DNA of 64,000 bases from an uncultured Bartonella sp. GTDB taxonomy: Bacteria > Pseudomonadota > Alphaproteobacteria > Rhizobiales > Rhizobiaceae. This document shows positions 56,582 to 63,632 of this stretch, piece by piece (position 1 is the stretch's first letter; every line of letters starts with the position of its first letter). Location of the stretch: the NCBI RefSeq assembly GCF_945277285.1, contig NZ_CALYPR010000005.1, positions 1 through 64,000 on the forward strand. The letters run 5' to 3'. A program made the position numbers and the translations under genes. The notes under the pieces were generated by a model. The model was not told the DNA's origin. It worked only from the letters and a program-made list of their open reading frames with translations, and made no database searches.

Positions 56582-57379
56582 GTGATACCTGCCGAGCGCC
56601 AGTCCCTCATTGTCAAACGGCTGTCTGAACGACGTGTTTTGTCGATAGCCGAAATTGCCGATTTCTTGAACGTGTCACAAATGACTGTTCGTCGCGACAT
56701 TCGTGTTCTGGAAGATCAGGGGCGGGCACTTTCGGTTGCCGGCGGGGTGCAATTGCCTGAAAGAATTTCGAGTGAGCCTTCCCATCTGGCAAAATGTGCT
56801 ATGGCACATAATCAAAAAGTTGCTATCGGTAAGTTTGCGGCCAGTCTTGTTAAACCCGGCGATGTTATCTATCTTGATGCGGGGACTACAATTCTTGAAA
56901 TTGCCCGTCATCTGAAAGACATTCCTGATATAACAGTTGTTACCAACGATTTTGTTATTGCGGCCTTTCTCAGTCAGGAAAGTCTGTGCCGGTTATTTCA
57001 CACAGGTGGGCAAGTCGAGCGCGAAAACCAGTCTTGTGTCGGAACACCTGCTGGAACTGCTATCCATTATTTCAATTTTGACATAGCATTTATTTCAACC
57101 TCGTCATTCGGACCGCGCGGCATCTCAACTCCGCATGAAAACAAAATTCCGGTCAAGCAAGCAGTGGTTGAAAGTTCTCGCAGGCGGATACTTGTTACCG
57201 ACAGTAGTAAATATGGGCTGATCGGAACGTTTAATGCCATTCCTCTCGACCAGTTGAACGCAATCGTCACAGATAAAGCACTTCCGCAAAATGCACAGGA
57301 TGCCATTAAAGAGCGCGGCATCGAACTTCACCTCATCAACTATGAAGATAACCTTATCAAAGGACAGGGCAATGAATAA
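56582..57379 (+). CDS. DeoR/GlpR-family repressor of the tetronate operon
   Basis: A 265-residue DeoR-type regulator. The helix-turn-helix is within residues 5-57 (SIAEIADFLNVSQMTVRRDI, then GRALSVAGGVQL). The C-terminal sugar-phosphate-sensing domain has GDVIYLDAGTTILEIARHL and VTNDFVIAAFL. The start is GTG, two bases after otnI. Being inside the operon, it probably autoregulates, with a phosphorylated tetronate as the likely inducer. The inverted repeat around 53527-53564 is a candidate binding site. Confidence 0.85.
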   Translation: MIPAERQSLIVKRLSERRVLSIAEIADFLNVSQMTVRRDIRVLEDQGRALSVAGGVQLPERISSEPSHLAKCAMAHNQKVAIGKFAASLVKPGDVIYLDAGTTILEIARHLKDIPDITVVTNDFVIAAFLSQESLCRLFHTGGQVERENQSCVGTPAGTAIHYFNFDIAFISTSSFGPRGISTPHENKIPVKQAVVESSRRRILVTDSSKYGLIGTFNAIPLDQLNAIVTDKALPQNAQDAIKERGIELHLINYEDNLIKGQGNE

Positions 57380-58334
57380 GATTATTGTTACGGGAGGCGC
57401 CGGTTTTCTAGGTAGTCGTCTGATTAGTACCCTTTTAGCGCAACAAGGTAAAAAAGATATGCCGCCGTTCGAGACAATTGTGTCTGTCGATCTTGCACAA
57501 TGTCCCGTCAAAGACGCACGTGTTATATCAATGACCGGCGATATTGCCGATCCAGATTTTGCGCGAAAAGTCGTTAGCAAAGGTACAGTCGCTATCTACC
57601 ATATGGCGGCCGTATTAAGTGGCCAATCAGAAGCTGAATTCGATGTTGGCATGCGTGTCAATGTTGACGGAACTCGTGCGCTTCTGGAAGCGGCCCGTCA
57701 AACCGGCGAAAAACCATTTTTTATTTATACATCTTCACTTGCTGTTTTTGGCGGCCCGATGCCCGATACAGTACCCGAAGACCTCGCCTTGTTACCACAA
57801 TCTTCCTATGGTGCCGAAAAGGCTATCGGCGAAATATTGGTGAGTGAATATAGCCGTAAAGGTTTTGTCGACGGGCGGGTCTGTCGCTTGCCGACTATTG
57901 TGGTGCGCCCGGGCAAGCCTAATTCTGCTGCATCATCTTTTGCCAGCGGCATTATTCGTGAGCCGCTGTCAGGCGTAAAATCGAATAATCCTGTTCCACC
58001 GGAAACACTCATGTGGCTTTCCTCACCCGACACAGTGGTCAAGAATCTCGCGCACACACTTGAAGTCAGCAACAAACAATTGGGGATAAAGCGGGTGCTG
58101 AATTTGCCGGGGCTGTGTGTCAGCGTAGCCGCTATGCTTGCAAGTCTCGAACGTGTTGCTGGTAGCGAAATACGTGCAATGGTTAGCGAAGAACCGGAAC
58201 AGCGAGTCATCGACATTGTCTGTTCATGGCCGGGGAACTTCGATGTTTCGCGATCGCTGTCACTGGGTTTCATTCGCGATAGCGATTTTGACAGCATCAT
58301 CCGCCAATATCGCGACGAGTTTGTCACAAAGTAA
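57372..58334 (+). CDS. denD: D-erythronate dehydrogenase DenD (NAD-dependent epimerase/dehydratase fold)
   Basis: A 320-residue extended SDR. The cofactor motif is IIVTGGAGFLGSRLIS at residues 4-19, YHMAAVLSGQSEAEF near 77, and catalytic SSYGAEKAIGE near 143-153. In tetronate loci this fold is DenD, which oxidises D-erythronate to 3-oxo-tetronate. The start at 57372 (MNKIIVTGG) has GGACAGGG upstream and overlaps the regulator by eight bases. Long frames open upstream of it are inside the regulator gene. Confidence 0.85.
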   Translation: MNKIIVTGGAGFLGSRLISTLLAQQGKKDMPPFETIVSVDLAQCPVKDARVISMTGDIADPDFARKVVSKGTVAIYHMAAVLSGQSEAEFDVGMRVNVDGTRALLEAARQTGEKPFFIYTSSLAVFGGPMPDTVPEDLALLPQSSYGAEKAIGEILVSEYSRKGFVDGRVCRLPTIVVRPGKPNSAASSFASGIIREPLSGVKSNNPVPPETLMWLSSPDTVVKNLAHTLEVSNKQLGIKRVLNLPGLCVSVAAMLASLERVAGSEIRAMVSEEPEQRVIDIVCSWPGNFDVSRSLSLGFIRDSDFDSIIRQYRDEFVTK

Positions 58335-58371
58335 TCCATTGAAAATAAACAACAAAACTAAGGTAAAAATT

Positions 58372-59004
58372 ATGTCAGAGCAGGAACTTCGTCAATTGCT
58401 TGTCGAATTGGGAGCAAGCCTTTTTCAAAGGGGATTCGGCGTCGGTAGTGCTGGCAATATTTCAGTAAGGCTCGAAGACGGTTATCTGATGACACCGACC
58501 AATTCGTGTTTGGGCAGACTTGAATGCGAACGTCTCAGCAAGCTTGATAAAAACTGGAACCTTATAGCGGGGGACCAGCCTTCAAAAGAAATTTTTATGC
58601 ATCGTGCAGTGTTGAACGCTCGCCCAAACGCGGGTGCAGTTGTCCATCTCCACTCGACCTATGCAACAGCGATTAGCTGCCTTAATCAAAGTAAGAGTGA
58701 TACACCTATTACACCTTATACGCCTTATTTTGTCATGCGTATCGGGCGCAGGCTTCCTGTTATCCGCTATTACCGGCCAGGAGATAGCACGATGGAAAAT
58801 GAAATTTTTCAGGAAGCAAAAACTGCCCCAGCTATGCTTTTGGCCAACCACGGCTCTGTCGTTTCAGGAAAAACACTGACTGATGCGGTCAATTCGGCCG
58901 AAGAACTGGAGGAATCTGCAAAGCTTGCATTAATGCTCAAAAATTTACCGGCAAGGTGTCTCACCGATGCCGAGATTGAAGATTTGTTATCAACTTTTAA
59001 ATAG
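58372..59004 (+). CDS. otnC: 3-oxo-tetronate 4-phosphate decarboxylase OtnC (class II aldolase fold)
   Basis: A 210-residue class II aldolase/adducin protein. It has GFGVGSAGNISVRLEDGYLMTPT in consecutive blocks, the zinc ligands in AVVHLHSTYATAIS near 95-97 and the LLANHGSVVSGKTL histidine near 160. OtnC decarboxylates 3-oxo-tetronate 4-phosphate to dihydroxyacetone phosphate. The start is the ATG at 58372 after denD; 78 codons of open frame upstream overlap denD and are not coding. Confidence 0.88.
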   Translation: MSEQELRQLLVELGASLFQRGFGVGSAGNISVRLEDGYLMTPTNSCLGRLECERLSKLDKNWNLIAGDQPSKEIFMHRAVLNARPNAGAVVHLHSTYATAISCLNQSKSDTPITPYTPYFVMRIGRRLPVIRYYRPGDSTMENEIFQEAKTAPAMLLANHGSVVSGKTLTDAVNSAEELEESAKLALMLKNLPARCLTDAEIEDLLSTFK

Positions 59005-59028
59005 CTACTACTCGCGGGAGGGCTAATC

Positions 59029-60330
59029 ATGAATACCGCTCATAAAACGGATGAAATAGACCGAAGTCACGAAAACTTCACCTATCGCAAAATTGCCATC
59101 CGCATTATCCCGATCTTGATGATTTGTTATGTCGTTGCATATCTTGATCGCGTGAATGTCGGTTTTGCGAAGTTACAGATGGCTGAAGATCTCGGCTTTA
59201 GTGAAACTGTCTATGGATTAGGAGCAGGGCTTTTTTTTATCGGCTATTTTTTCTTTGAAGTTCCCAGTAATATGCTGTTGCACAAAGTCGGTGCGCGCAT
59301 ATGGATTGCCCGTATTTTGATTACTTGGGGATTGTTATCGGGCGTTTTTGCTTTTGTGCAGAACGAATGGCAGTTTTATAGTCTACGTTTTCTTTTGGGT
59401 GTTGCAGAAGCCGGATTTTATCCGGGAGTTATTCTTTATATTACTTATTGGTTCCCGTCCCACCGGCGTGGCAAAATGTTTGCTGTTTTTCAGGCAGGCA
59501 GTCCTATAGCCGGTATATTCGGCAATCCGTTATCGGGTTGGATCATGGATGCGTTTCATTCCTCCGACAGCTGGCATGGCTGGCAATGGATGTTTGTTTT
59601 AGAAGCAATTCCAGCGGTTGTTCTGGGTGTTATCGTTCTGCTTTATCTCGATAATAGTGTTAAGGGTGCAAAATGGCTAAGTGAAAAAGAAAAGGCATTG
59701 GTCATGAAAGATATTGATGCCGATTATGCCAAAACATCTGCAGATCATTCATTCATAAGCCTTATCAAAAATCCTATGGTCTGGGTCATGGCGATCATCT
59801 ATTTTTGCTTTGTCATGGGGCAATATGGTCTTACGTTATGGATGCCAACCTTGATTAAGGCTTCCGGTGTGACTAATAATCTTACGATCGGTCTTCTTGG
59901 TGCTATTCCCTTTATTTGTGCAATCATTGCAATGGTTATCTTTTCACGAAGTGCCGATAAACACCGTGAACGCCGGTGGCATCTGGTCATCCCTGCTTTG
60001 ATAGGGGCTGTCGGATTCGTTGTTGCCGCCACAGCTTCCAGTACAACAGTGTCGATTATTTTCTTGTCACTGGCCGCGGCTGGCGTGTTGTCGTGCGCAC
60101 CTTTATTCTGGTCACTTCCAACGGCAATCCTGAGCGGTGCAGCTGCAGCAGCAGGAATTGCAATTATCAACTCAATAGCCAATCTTGCCGGTTTTGCAAG
60201 TCCCTCGATGATCGGCATCTTGCGTGATCTTACACATTCTTCCGCAATAGGCATGTATGCACTTGCGGGTTTTCTGGTTCTGGGGGCTGTAATTGTATTG
60301 GCGTTGCCGGCAGACAAGGTCAATCGTTAA
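59029..60330 (+). CDS. MFS transporter, anion:cation symporter (ACS) family, probable tetronate importer
   Basis: A 433-residue protein with twelve predicted helices. It has the ACS-family motif YLDRVNVGFAKLQMAEDLGFSE in consecutive blocks, FEVPSNMLLHKVGARIWIARI and FYPGVILYITYWFPSHRRGK. This group carries organic acids such as tartrate, galactonate and phthalate. As the last gene of the operon it should import threonate and/or erythronate by proton symport. GGGAGGG precedes the ATG. Confidence 0.88.
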   Translation: MNTAHKTDEIDRSHENFTYRKIAIRIIPILMICYVVAYLDRVNVGFAKLQMAEDLGFSETVYGLGAGLFFIGYFFFEVPSNMLLHKVGARIWIARILITWGLLSGVFAFVQNEWQFYSLRFLLGVAEAGFYPGVILYITYWFPSHRRGKMFAVFQAGSPIAGIFGNPLSGWIMDAFHSSDSWHGWQWMFVLEAIPAVVLGVIVLLYLDNSVKGAKWLSEKEKALVMKDIDADYAKTSADHSFISLIKNPMVWVMAIIYFCFVMGQYGLTLWMPTLIKASGVTNNLTIGLLGAIPFICAIIAMVIFSRSADKHRERRWHLVIPALIGAVGFVVAATASSTTVSIIFLSLAAAGVLSCAPLFWSLPTAILSGAAAAAGIAIINSIANLAGFASPSMIGILRDLTHSSAIGMYALAGFLVLGAVIVLALPADKVNR

Positions 60331-60358
60331 GTAAAAATGATAGTTCTGCTGTGACAAA

Positions 60359-60393
60359 GGTTTCGGGCCAAAAGCTGTCCGAAACCGATTTTC
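60359..60393 (+). terminator. Terminator of the tetronate operon
   Basis: GGTTTCGG (60359-60366) pairs with CCGAAACC (60379-60386), followed by GATTTTC, 29 bp past the stop of the MFS gene. The T-run is short, so it may be leaky. Confidence 0.6.
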
Positions 60394-60430
60394 TATTCAA
60401 AATACGGCCCCAAAACTGCTGGCAAAAACC

Positions 60431-60540
60431 GGCTTATTGCTGTCAATGCCAAGGGCGAGATTTGCCTGCCTTTCAACAGAGAAGGCATGTATCGCACATG
60501 GATGGGTAAAGACGGCGAAATCCATACCGCGATTTACTGA
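60431..60540 (+). pseudogene. Duplicated 3' end of iaaA
   Basis: These 110 bp match 53011-53120 (codons of the last 36 residues of IaaA and its stop) at 106 of 110 positions by my count, with no gaps. Similarity to iaaA stops abruptly at 60431. The fragment has no start and cannot be expressed as a protein. It lies in direct orientation relative to iaaA and is followed by a copy of the iaaA terminator. Confidence 0.93.
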
Positions 60541-60582
60541 TTGCGACGATTAAATATAGAAGTATTTTTCAAAGGCGGTAAA

Positions 60583-60617
60583 AAAACCGTGCTTTTATCT
60601 TGAAAGCGCGGTTTTTT
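60583..60617 (+). terminator. Second copy of the iaaA terminator
   Basis: The stem-loop at 60583-60615 is the same 35-base sequence as at 53146-53180 with one change (CGCGG for CACGG, giving a G-T wobble). The stop-to-terminator spacer is 42 nt here and 25 nt at the intact gene and is not similar. Confidence 0.8.
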
Positions 60618-60698
60618 AAGGCAGGTAACATCAGTAAGAGTGCCGCTTTTTTTTACGGCGTTTAAATAATGCCGAAAACCATAAAAAAGATGGCGATA

Positions 60699-60723
60699 AA
60701 AAGCGGAAAAAATATCCGCTTTT
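60699..60723. terminator. Bidirectional terminator, 3' side of dppA
   Basis: AAAAGCGGA (60699-60707) and TCCGCTTTT (60715-60723) form a perfect 9-bp stem with a 7-nt loop and T-rich sequence on both strands. It lies about 30 bp past the dppA stop on the minus strand. Confidence 0.75.
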
Positions 60724-60753
60724 ATATTTTTCTTTTTCAAAGCGTAATAAAAA

Positions 60754-61575
60754 CTACAGCACAGAAGCGTTTAGAGCTGAAAGGGCTGTCATCCAGCCAA
60801 TCGCATCGCGCACCGAAGTGCAATCGAAGCCGATCGTGGTGGCATCAAGCCGCTTTGCCGGTGGCAAATGCGCTGCCTGATCGGCAAGAGCGGGAAGAAG
60901 AACCTCGAACTTGACCATAAAAGGCGCTTTGACAATAAAAGGTTTCATTTCATGCTTGCGTTTGACAGCATTAAAGGCTGCCGCCCTGATTTTTTCACAC
61001 GACTTTGCAGGCGAAAGCGAACGCGCTGCACGGTTGGAATAGGCATGTTTGACAACTGCAAATTCGGCCTTGGGGAAAAGCGGTCTATTCTGCTCTTCCA
61101 GACAATTGTCGCCGGTCAAAAGACCGACAGGAATGCCAAGTTCACCGGCATAGGCACCATAAATTCCCGGTTCTCCCAGACGCTGGTCACCAAGATAGAC
61201 GGCACGGAAAGCCCGGCTATTGGTGGTGTGGGCCAGGACACCGTTCAAACTTGCACCGGCATGGTGGCCGACCAGAAACACCATGTCAAAACCGCCATCG
61301 GCAAGCCCGCAAGCCATGTTTTTAGGTTTTGGCTTTCCCTGTATCAATTCGGCATCAGGATGGAGCTGTTCGGGCACAAGATTGACCATGGCACCATGGG
61401 AATCGTTGACAACAACCTCCTTTGCACCGGCTTCAAAAGCACCGGTGACGGCGGCATTGACCTCGTCGGTCATCAAGCGGCGCGCGCGTTCATATTCAAC
61501 ATTACCCGACGAGCATTGTTGCGGAATAACGACACCCGCTACCCCTTCAATATCGGCTGAAATATAAATTTTCAT
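60754..61575 (-). CDS. dppA: D-aminopeptidase DppA (M55 family)
   Basis: A 273-residue zinc peptidase. It begins MKIYISADIEGVAGV with Asp8 and Glu10 as metal ligands. VVNDSHGAMVNLVPEQL, FLVGHHAGASLNGVLAHT and NCLEEQNRPLFPKAEF follow. Length equals the B. subtilis enzyme, a decamer that cleaves D-Ala-D-Ala and D-Ala-Gly-Gly. I begin at the ATG at 61575; the frame is open for 107 codons upstream without homology. It is convergent with the iaaA-end copy, and before the island inserted it was probably next to iaaA, extending the peptide-use block. Confidence 0.9.
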   Translation of the reverse strand: MKIYISADIEGVAGVVIPQQCSSGNVEYERARRLMTDEVNAAVTGAFEAGAKEVVVNDSHGAMVNLVPEQLHPDAELIQGKPKPKNMACGLADGGFDMVFLVGHHAGASLNGVLAHTTNSRAFRAVYLGDQRLGEPGIYGAYAGELGIPVGLLTGDNCLEEQNRPLFPKAEFAVVKHAYSNRAARSLSPAKSCEKIRAAAFNAVKRKHEMKPFIVKAPFMVKFEVLLPALADQAAHLPPAKRLDATTIGFDCTSVRDAIGWMTALSALNASVL

Positions 61576-61790
61576 AAGAGTGATAAAGTCCCGTTTTAGT
61601 GATTTGAAGCCACGAAATGAATGTGGCGTGTTCCAAACAAATAGAAAGTAAGCGCTTTCTGTTATCAGGACAATATTTTTTGTCAGAAAAAGCATGAAAG
61701 ATGCAAGGAACAGCCCCTCACATTTTGGCACCCCCGTTGCCATAAACCCAATCTGCGGGCTTTTTCCTTGCACCATCCCCCCGCATATTG

Positions 61791-62540
61791 TCACGGAAGG
61801 CTCTTTAACCGCTTTTGTGCGAGATAGCCGAAGCCAAGTCCCAATATCAGCCACAAAATGGCCTGTATGCCAAAGGTAGCCAGACGGAAATGCCATAGCA
61901 CATCGGCAGAAAAGTCGGCCGGAACCTCGTTGATGACCGGCATAATGAAATAGACAATGCCCATAAAGATTGCATAGCCGATCATGGCAAAAATAGCGGC
62001 ATTAAGCCCGCCATATCTGTTTTTCAGCCGATGCACGGCTATATAGACCAGAACCATAGCAAGGAACGAAATGAGGATTAAGGCAAAATAATCTTCCGTG
62101 CGCGAAACAATGGTTTCAGGGCTGCCAACAGCTGGCGGGTTGGACGGATATTTGAGCTGTGGCACCAATACTACCGAAACAAAAGCAGTAGCAGCAAGAA
62201 GAAGACTGGTTGCCAAGATACCAAGTTTTCCAATGCGCCCGAAAGCATAGCCGCAAACACAGGAAAATAACCCGCCAATACCGGCGCCATAAACGACAAG
62301 GGCAGTCAACAGCCCGAAGCCCGCTTGTGTATGGCGGCTGACGATTTCCTCTTCCCCGCCATGGGAATGACCAGTTTGTGCCTCTTCGGCGGCATCGTGG
62401 CTTGCTTCGGCCGCTTCATGGCTTTCTTCAAAAGCAATGGCAAGATCGACATAAGGTTCGCCATAGAGGCGGGCAAAACCGAATGCAACAAGTCCGGCAA
62501 CGAGGCCGACCAGCATGCCCCGATAAAGTAACGCACCCAT
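61791..62540 (-). CDS. cbtA: CbtA family protein, cobalt transporter subunit
   Basis: A 249-residue protein with about five helices. MGALLYRGMLVGLVAGLVAF starts it, and a histidine/acid-rich loop follows (HEAAEASHDAAEEAQTGHSHG), probably binding metal. GFGLLTALVVYGAGIGGLFS and LWLILGLGFGYLAQKRL are typical of CbtA. With CbtB it is thought to form a cobalt importer found mostly in alphaproteobacteria. It follows cbtB by 11 bp and is under the same cobalamin riboswitch. Confidence 0.92.
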   Translation of the reverse strand: MGALLYRGMLVGLVAGLVAFGFARLYGEPYVDLAIAFEESHEAAEASHDAAEEAQTGHSHGGEEEIVSRHTQAGFGLLTALVVYGAGIGGLFSCVCGYAFGRIGKLGILATSLLLAATAFVSVVLVPQLKYPSNPPAVGSPETIVSRTEDYFALILISFLAMVLVYIAVHRLKNRYGGLNAAIFAMIGYAIFMGIVYFIMPVINEVPADFSADVLWHFRLATFGIQAILWLILGLGFGYLAQKRLKSLP

Positions 62541-62551
62541 AATCTTACTCC

Positions 62552-62773
62552 TTAGTGGCAGGGAAAACCAAGAAGATGGCGCCCGTCATGAACAAATTCA
62601 TGAATGGTTGTGCCGCTAAACAGCGACAAGGCACCTTGCTCGGTGGTAATGAAATAAAGCCCGATGAGACAGATGAGGCCGCCAAAAATTGCCCATGGCA
62701 AAATATCTTTGACGGGAATGGATTTGCCCGGAATAATGAGTGTTTGTGGCATGTGAGCCGTTTTACTAGACAT
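62552..62773 (-). CDS. cbtB: CbtB family protein, cobalt transporter subunit
   Basis: A 73-residue protein with one membrane helix (PWAIFGGLICLIGLYFITT) and the family C-terminus HEFVHDGRHLLGFPCH, whose histidines and cysteine would bind cobalt. AGGAGGATCC lies before the ATG. It is the first gene after the riboswitch. Confidence 0.92.
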   Translation of the reverse strand: MSSKTAHMPQTLIIPGKSIPVKDILPWAIFGGLICLIGLYFITTEQGALSLFSGTTIHEFVHDGRHLLGFPCH

Positions 62774-62794
62774 GGATCCTCCTTCAGGATGACG

Positions 62795-62945
62795 CGTCCT
62801 TGAGTGTTAAGGGATAAGCATCCAAATCGAAGTTCTGGCTTCTGTCCCATGATTGGTAGACAGTCACAGTGGCGCGACCGCCCCGGATTGACACCGGGTT
62901 CCACGAAGTTGAATGTGACTAAACCATAGACGCGAACACAATATC
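62795..62945 (-). ncRNA. Cobalamin riboswitch
   Basis: The leader of cbtBA, read on the minus strand, contains AATCCGGGGCGGTCGCGCCA with CTGTGA just after it. This is the conserved core of cobalamin riboswitches. It is preceded by a GGAACCCGGTG stem segment and followed by a B12-box-like region with GGACAGAAGCCAGAAC. The riboswitch would repress the cobalt transporter when adenosylcobalamin is plentiful. Limits are approximate. Confidence 0.85.
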
Positions 62946-63009
62946 TGTCAAAACACGCAAATGTGTTTCCATGGATATGACCGTTTCTAATTAAAATAAG
63001 AGAGGCAAT

Positions 63010-63555
63010 ATGGCTGGACTCATAATAATGAGCCACGCTTTGACGAAAGCCCAAAAGCAGGGTATTTTTCCCGGCAATGATGAGCTTGATAGCGCATTGA
63101 TTGTGCCAGACCAATTTAAGGCTGCCACTTGCGCCATCACGCTTTCGGCCAATTTTAAACCGGCTATTCTGACAGCACAAAAACTCGGGCTTGAAGCAAA
63201 GGTCGATTTTAACCTTCCCGTGTTTGATTATGGCAGCTTTCGAGGGCGAGCATTAAAACAGTTGGCCAAAGACGAAGCGGAAAACTTGCAAAAATGGCTG
63301 AACGACCCTTATTCATCACCGCATGGCGGCACTTCTTTCAAAGATATTTATGACAAAACCGCGCTATGGCTTGAAGATTTTTCCGGTTTTTCCCAATCGA
63401 CATTGGTCATTACCGACCCGAATTTTTTGCGCATGGTAATGCTTGTCGTTTTGCAAGCGCCAATCAGTTCGTTTGCAAATCTCGACATCGCATCCCTATC
63501 AACTTTGACACTTAGCCGCCGGCACAAGAACTGGATAGTTTGTTTGGGCGGTTGA
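63010..63555 (+). CDS. Histidine-phosphatase-like protein lacking expected catalytic residues
   Basis: A 181-residue protein with the outline of the histidine phosphatase superfamily: an N-terminal segment MAGLIIMSHALTKAQKQG, the conserved middle VDFNLPVFDYGSFRGRALKQL, SSPHGGTSFKDIYDKTALWL, and the C-terminal LVITDPNFLRMVMLVV. The usual RHG is SHA, with only the histidine kept (His9), and the second catalytic histidine of VTHxxxxR is aspartate. Members next to cbtBA are common in alphaproteobacteria and may link to cobalamin metabolism, as CobC does in other bacteria, but these changes make phosphatase activity doubtful. It is divergent from cbtB across the riboswitch. Confidence 0.65.
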   Translation: MAGLIIMSHALTKAQKQGIFPGNDELDSALIVPDQFKAATCAITLSANFKPAILTAQKLGLEAKVDFNLPVFDYGSFRGRALKQLAKDEAENLQKWLNDPYSSPHGGTSFKDIYDKTALWLEDFSGFSQSTLVITDPNFLRMVMLVVLQAPISSFANLDIASLSTLTLSRRHKNWIVCLGG

Positions 63556-63632
63556 AAATGGCAGTCAGGCTGGCAAAGTTTCAAAAAATATCTGGCTGAA
63601 GACAACGACTGTCATCTGCTTGTTGTTTTCAT

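Noticed and set aside
57291..58334. A longer denD starting at 57291 and a longer otnC starting at 58138
   Set aside because: The extra parts overlap the upstream genes in another frame and lack homology; the internal ATGs begin at the conserved first strand of each fold.
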